From Nitrosarchaeum sp. (GTDB lineage: Archaea > Thermoproteota > Nitrososphaeria > Nitrososphaerales > Nitrosopumilaceae), in assembly GCA_004297665.1 (NCBI GenBank), contig SCUP01000334.1, forward strand, positions 1 to 5,266: a stretch of DNA of 5,266 bases, read 5' to 3'. The notes under the pieces are model-generated. The model saw only the letters and a program-made list of their open reading frames with translations, was not told the DNA's origin and did not search any database. Below, in pieces: positions 4,814-5,266 of the stretch. Positions within the stretch are counted from its first letter, which is position 1. Every line of letters starts with the position of its first letter. Made by a program: the position numbers and the translations under genes.

Positions 4814-5266
4814 GTGAAAGCAGTAATTTTAGCAGGTGGGCTAGGCACAAGATTGCAGCCATATACAACATTTCTTCCAAAGCCAATGTTACCACTAGGA
4901 GAGAAACCGATTTTGGAACATCTAATTGATTGGACAAGAAAAAATGGTGTAAAATCAGTTGTACTATGTGTCAGTTATCTAAGAAAAACAATTGAAGATT
5001 ATTTTGAAGACGGTAAGCGATTTGGAGTAAGTATAGAGTATGCAGTTTCCAACAGACCATTAGCTACTGCTGGTCAACTGAAAACAGCAGAGAAATTCAT
5101 CGATGATACTTTTGTTTGTATGTATGGAGATTCCATATTTGATTTTAATTTACGAAATATGATAAATCAACATAAAAAGAAAAAATCATTTGTTACAATG
5201 AGTTTGTATGAATACAAAACAAACTTACCATACGGAGTAATCGAAACCACTAAAACAGATAAGGTA
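4814..5266 (+). CDS. Sugar-1-phosphate nucleotidyltransferase, N-terminal part (3' end outside window)
   Basis: The frame from a GTG runs 151 codons to the window end without a stop. The start AVILAGGLGTRLQPYT (3-18) followed by LPKPMLPLGEKPILEH (21-36) is the NDP-sugar pyrophosphorylase signature: the GG-GTR loop binds the nucleotide triphosphate and Lys23 its phosphates. ATAGQLKTAEKF (84-95) matches the 'GTAGAL' segment, and MYGDSIFDF (103-111) carries the metal-binding Asp106. The enzyme should join a sugar-1-phosphate to an NTP, releasing pyrophosphate, for glycan, glycolipid or S-layer glycosylation precursors. The missing half prevents a choice between mannose-1-P guanylyltransferase, glucose-1-P thymidylyl/uridylyltransferase and relatives; the segment around residue 85 leans towards the mannose-1-P guanylyltransferase group. 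The GTG is favoured because an in-frame TAG lies six bases upstream (4805-4807) and the first ATG comes after the GG-GTR loop. Confidence 0.9.
   Translation, partial: MKAVILAGGLGTRLQPYTTFLPKPMLPLGEKPILEHLIDWTRKNGVKSVVLCVSYLRKTIEDYFEDGKRFGVSIEYAVSNRPLATAGQLKTAEKFIDDTFVCMYGDSIFDFNLRNMINQHKKKKSFVTMSLYEYKTNLPYGVIETTKTDKV

Overview
The window is AT-rich, gene-dense archaeal chromosome. It most resembles an ammonia-oxidising member of the Nitrososphaerota (Thaumarchaeota), of the Nitrosopumilus/Nitrosarchaeum type. That placement is inference from four things: the low GC content judged by eye, a short ThiC without the bacterial N-terminal domain, a fused ThiD-ThiN protein (an archaeal arrangement), and archaeal TATA-like boxes about 25-30 bases before start codons that lack clear Shine-Dalgarno sites. 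No rRNA, tRNA, mobile element or CRISPR array was seen.

Layout. Bases 1-1618 (+) form one tight operon: the 3' end of a class I/II aminotransferase, a prephenate dehydrogenase (tyrA) overlapping it by four bases, and a Nudix hydrolase five bases later. The first two fit the end of tyrosine biosynthesis. The Nudix gene converges on thiC (- strand, 1601-2926), and the two coding ends overlap by 18 bases. Upstream of thiC lie a 173-base spacer with a good TATA box, then a small zinc-ribbon gene (3100-3297, -), then a 153-base divergent promoter region. From that region thiDN (3451-4752, +) is read. After a 61-base gap a sugar-phosphate nucleotidyltransferase starts with GTG and runs off the window end (4814-5266).

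How the genes work together. ThiC makes the pyrimidine precursor HMP-P from AIR. The ThiD domain phosphorylates it to HMP-PP, and the ThiN domain joins HMP-PP to the thiazole phosphate to give thiamine phosphate. The locus therefore holds the pyrimidine branch and the joining step; the thiazole branch is not in view. The small zinc-ribbon protein sits between the two thiamine genes and has no known function.

No clearly new multi-gene system is visible. The points most worth checking are the zinc-ribbon gene, short sequences shared by the thiC and thiDN promoters, the overlapping convergent ends with reciprocal T-tracts, and departures from textbook motifs in the Nudix protein (Arg replaced by Ile) and ThiC (CX2CX3C).
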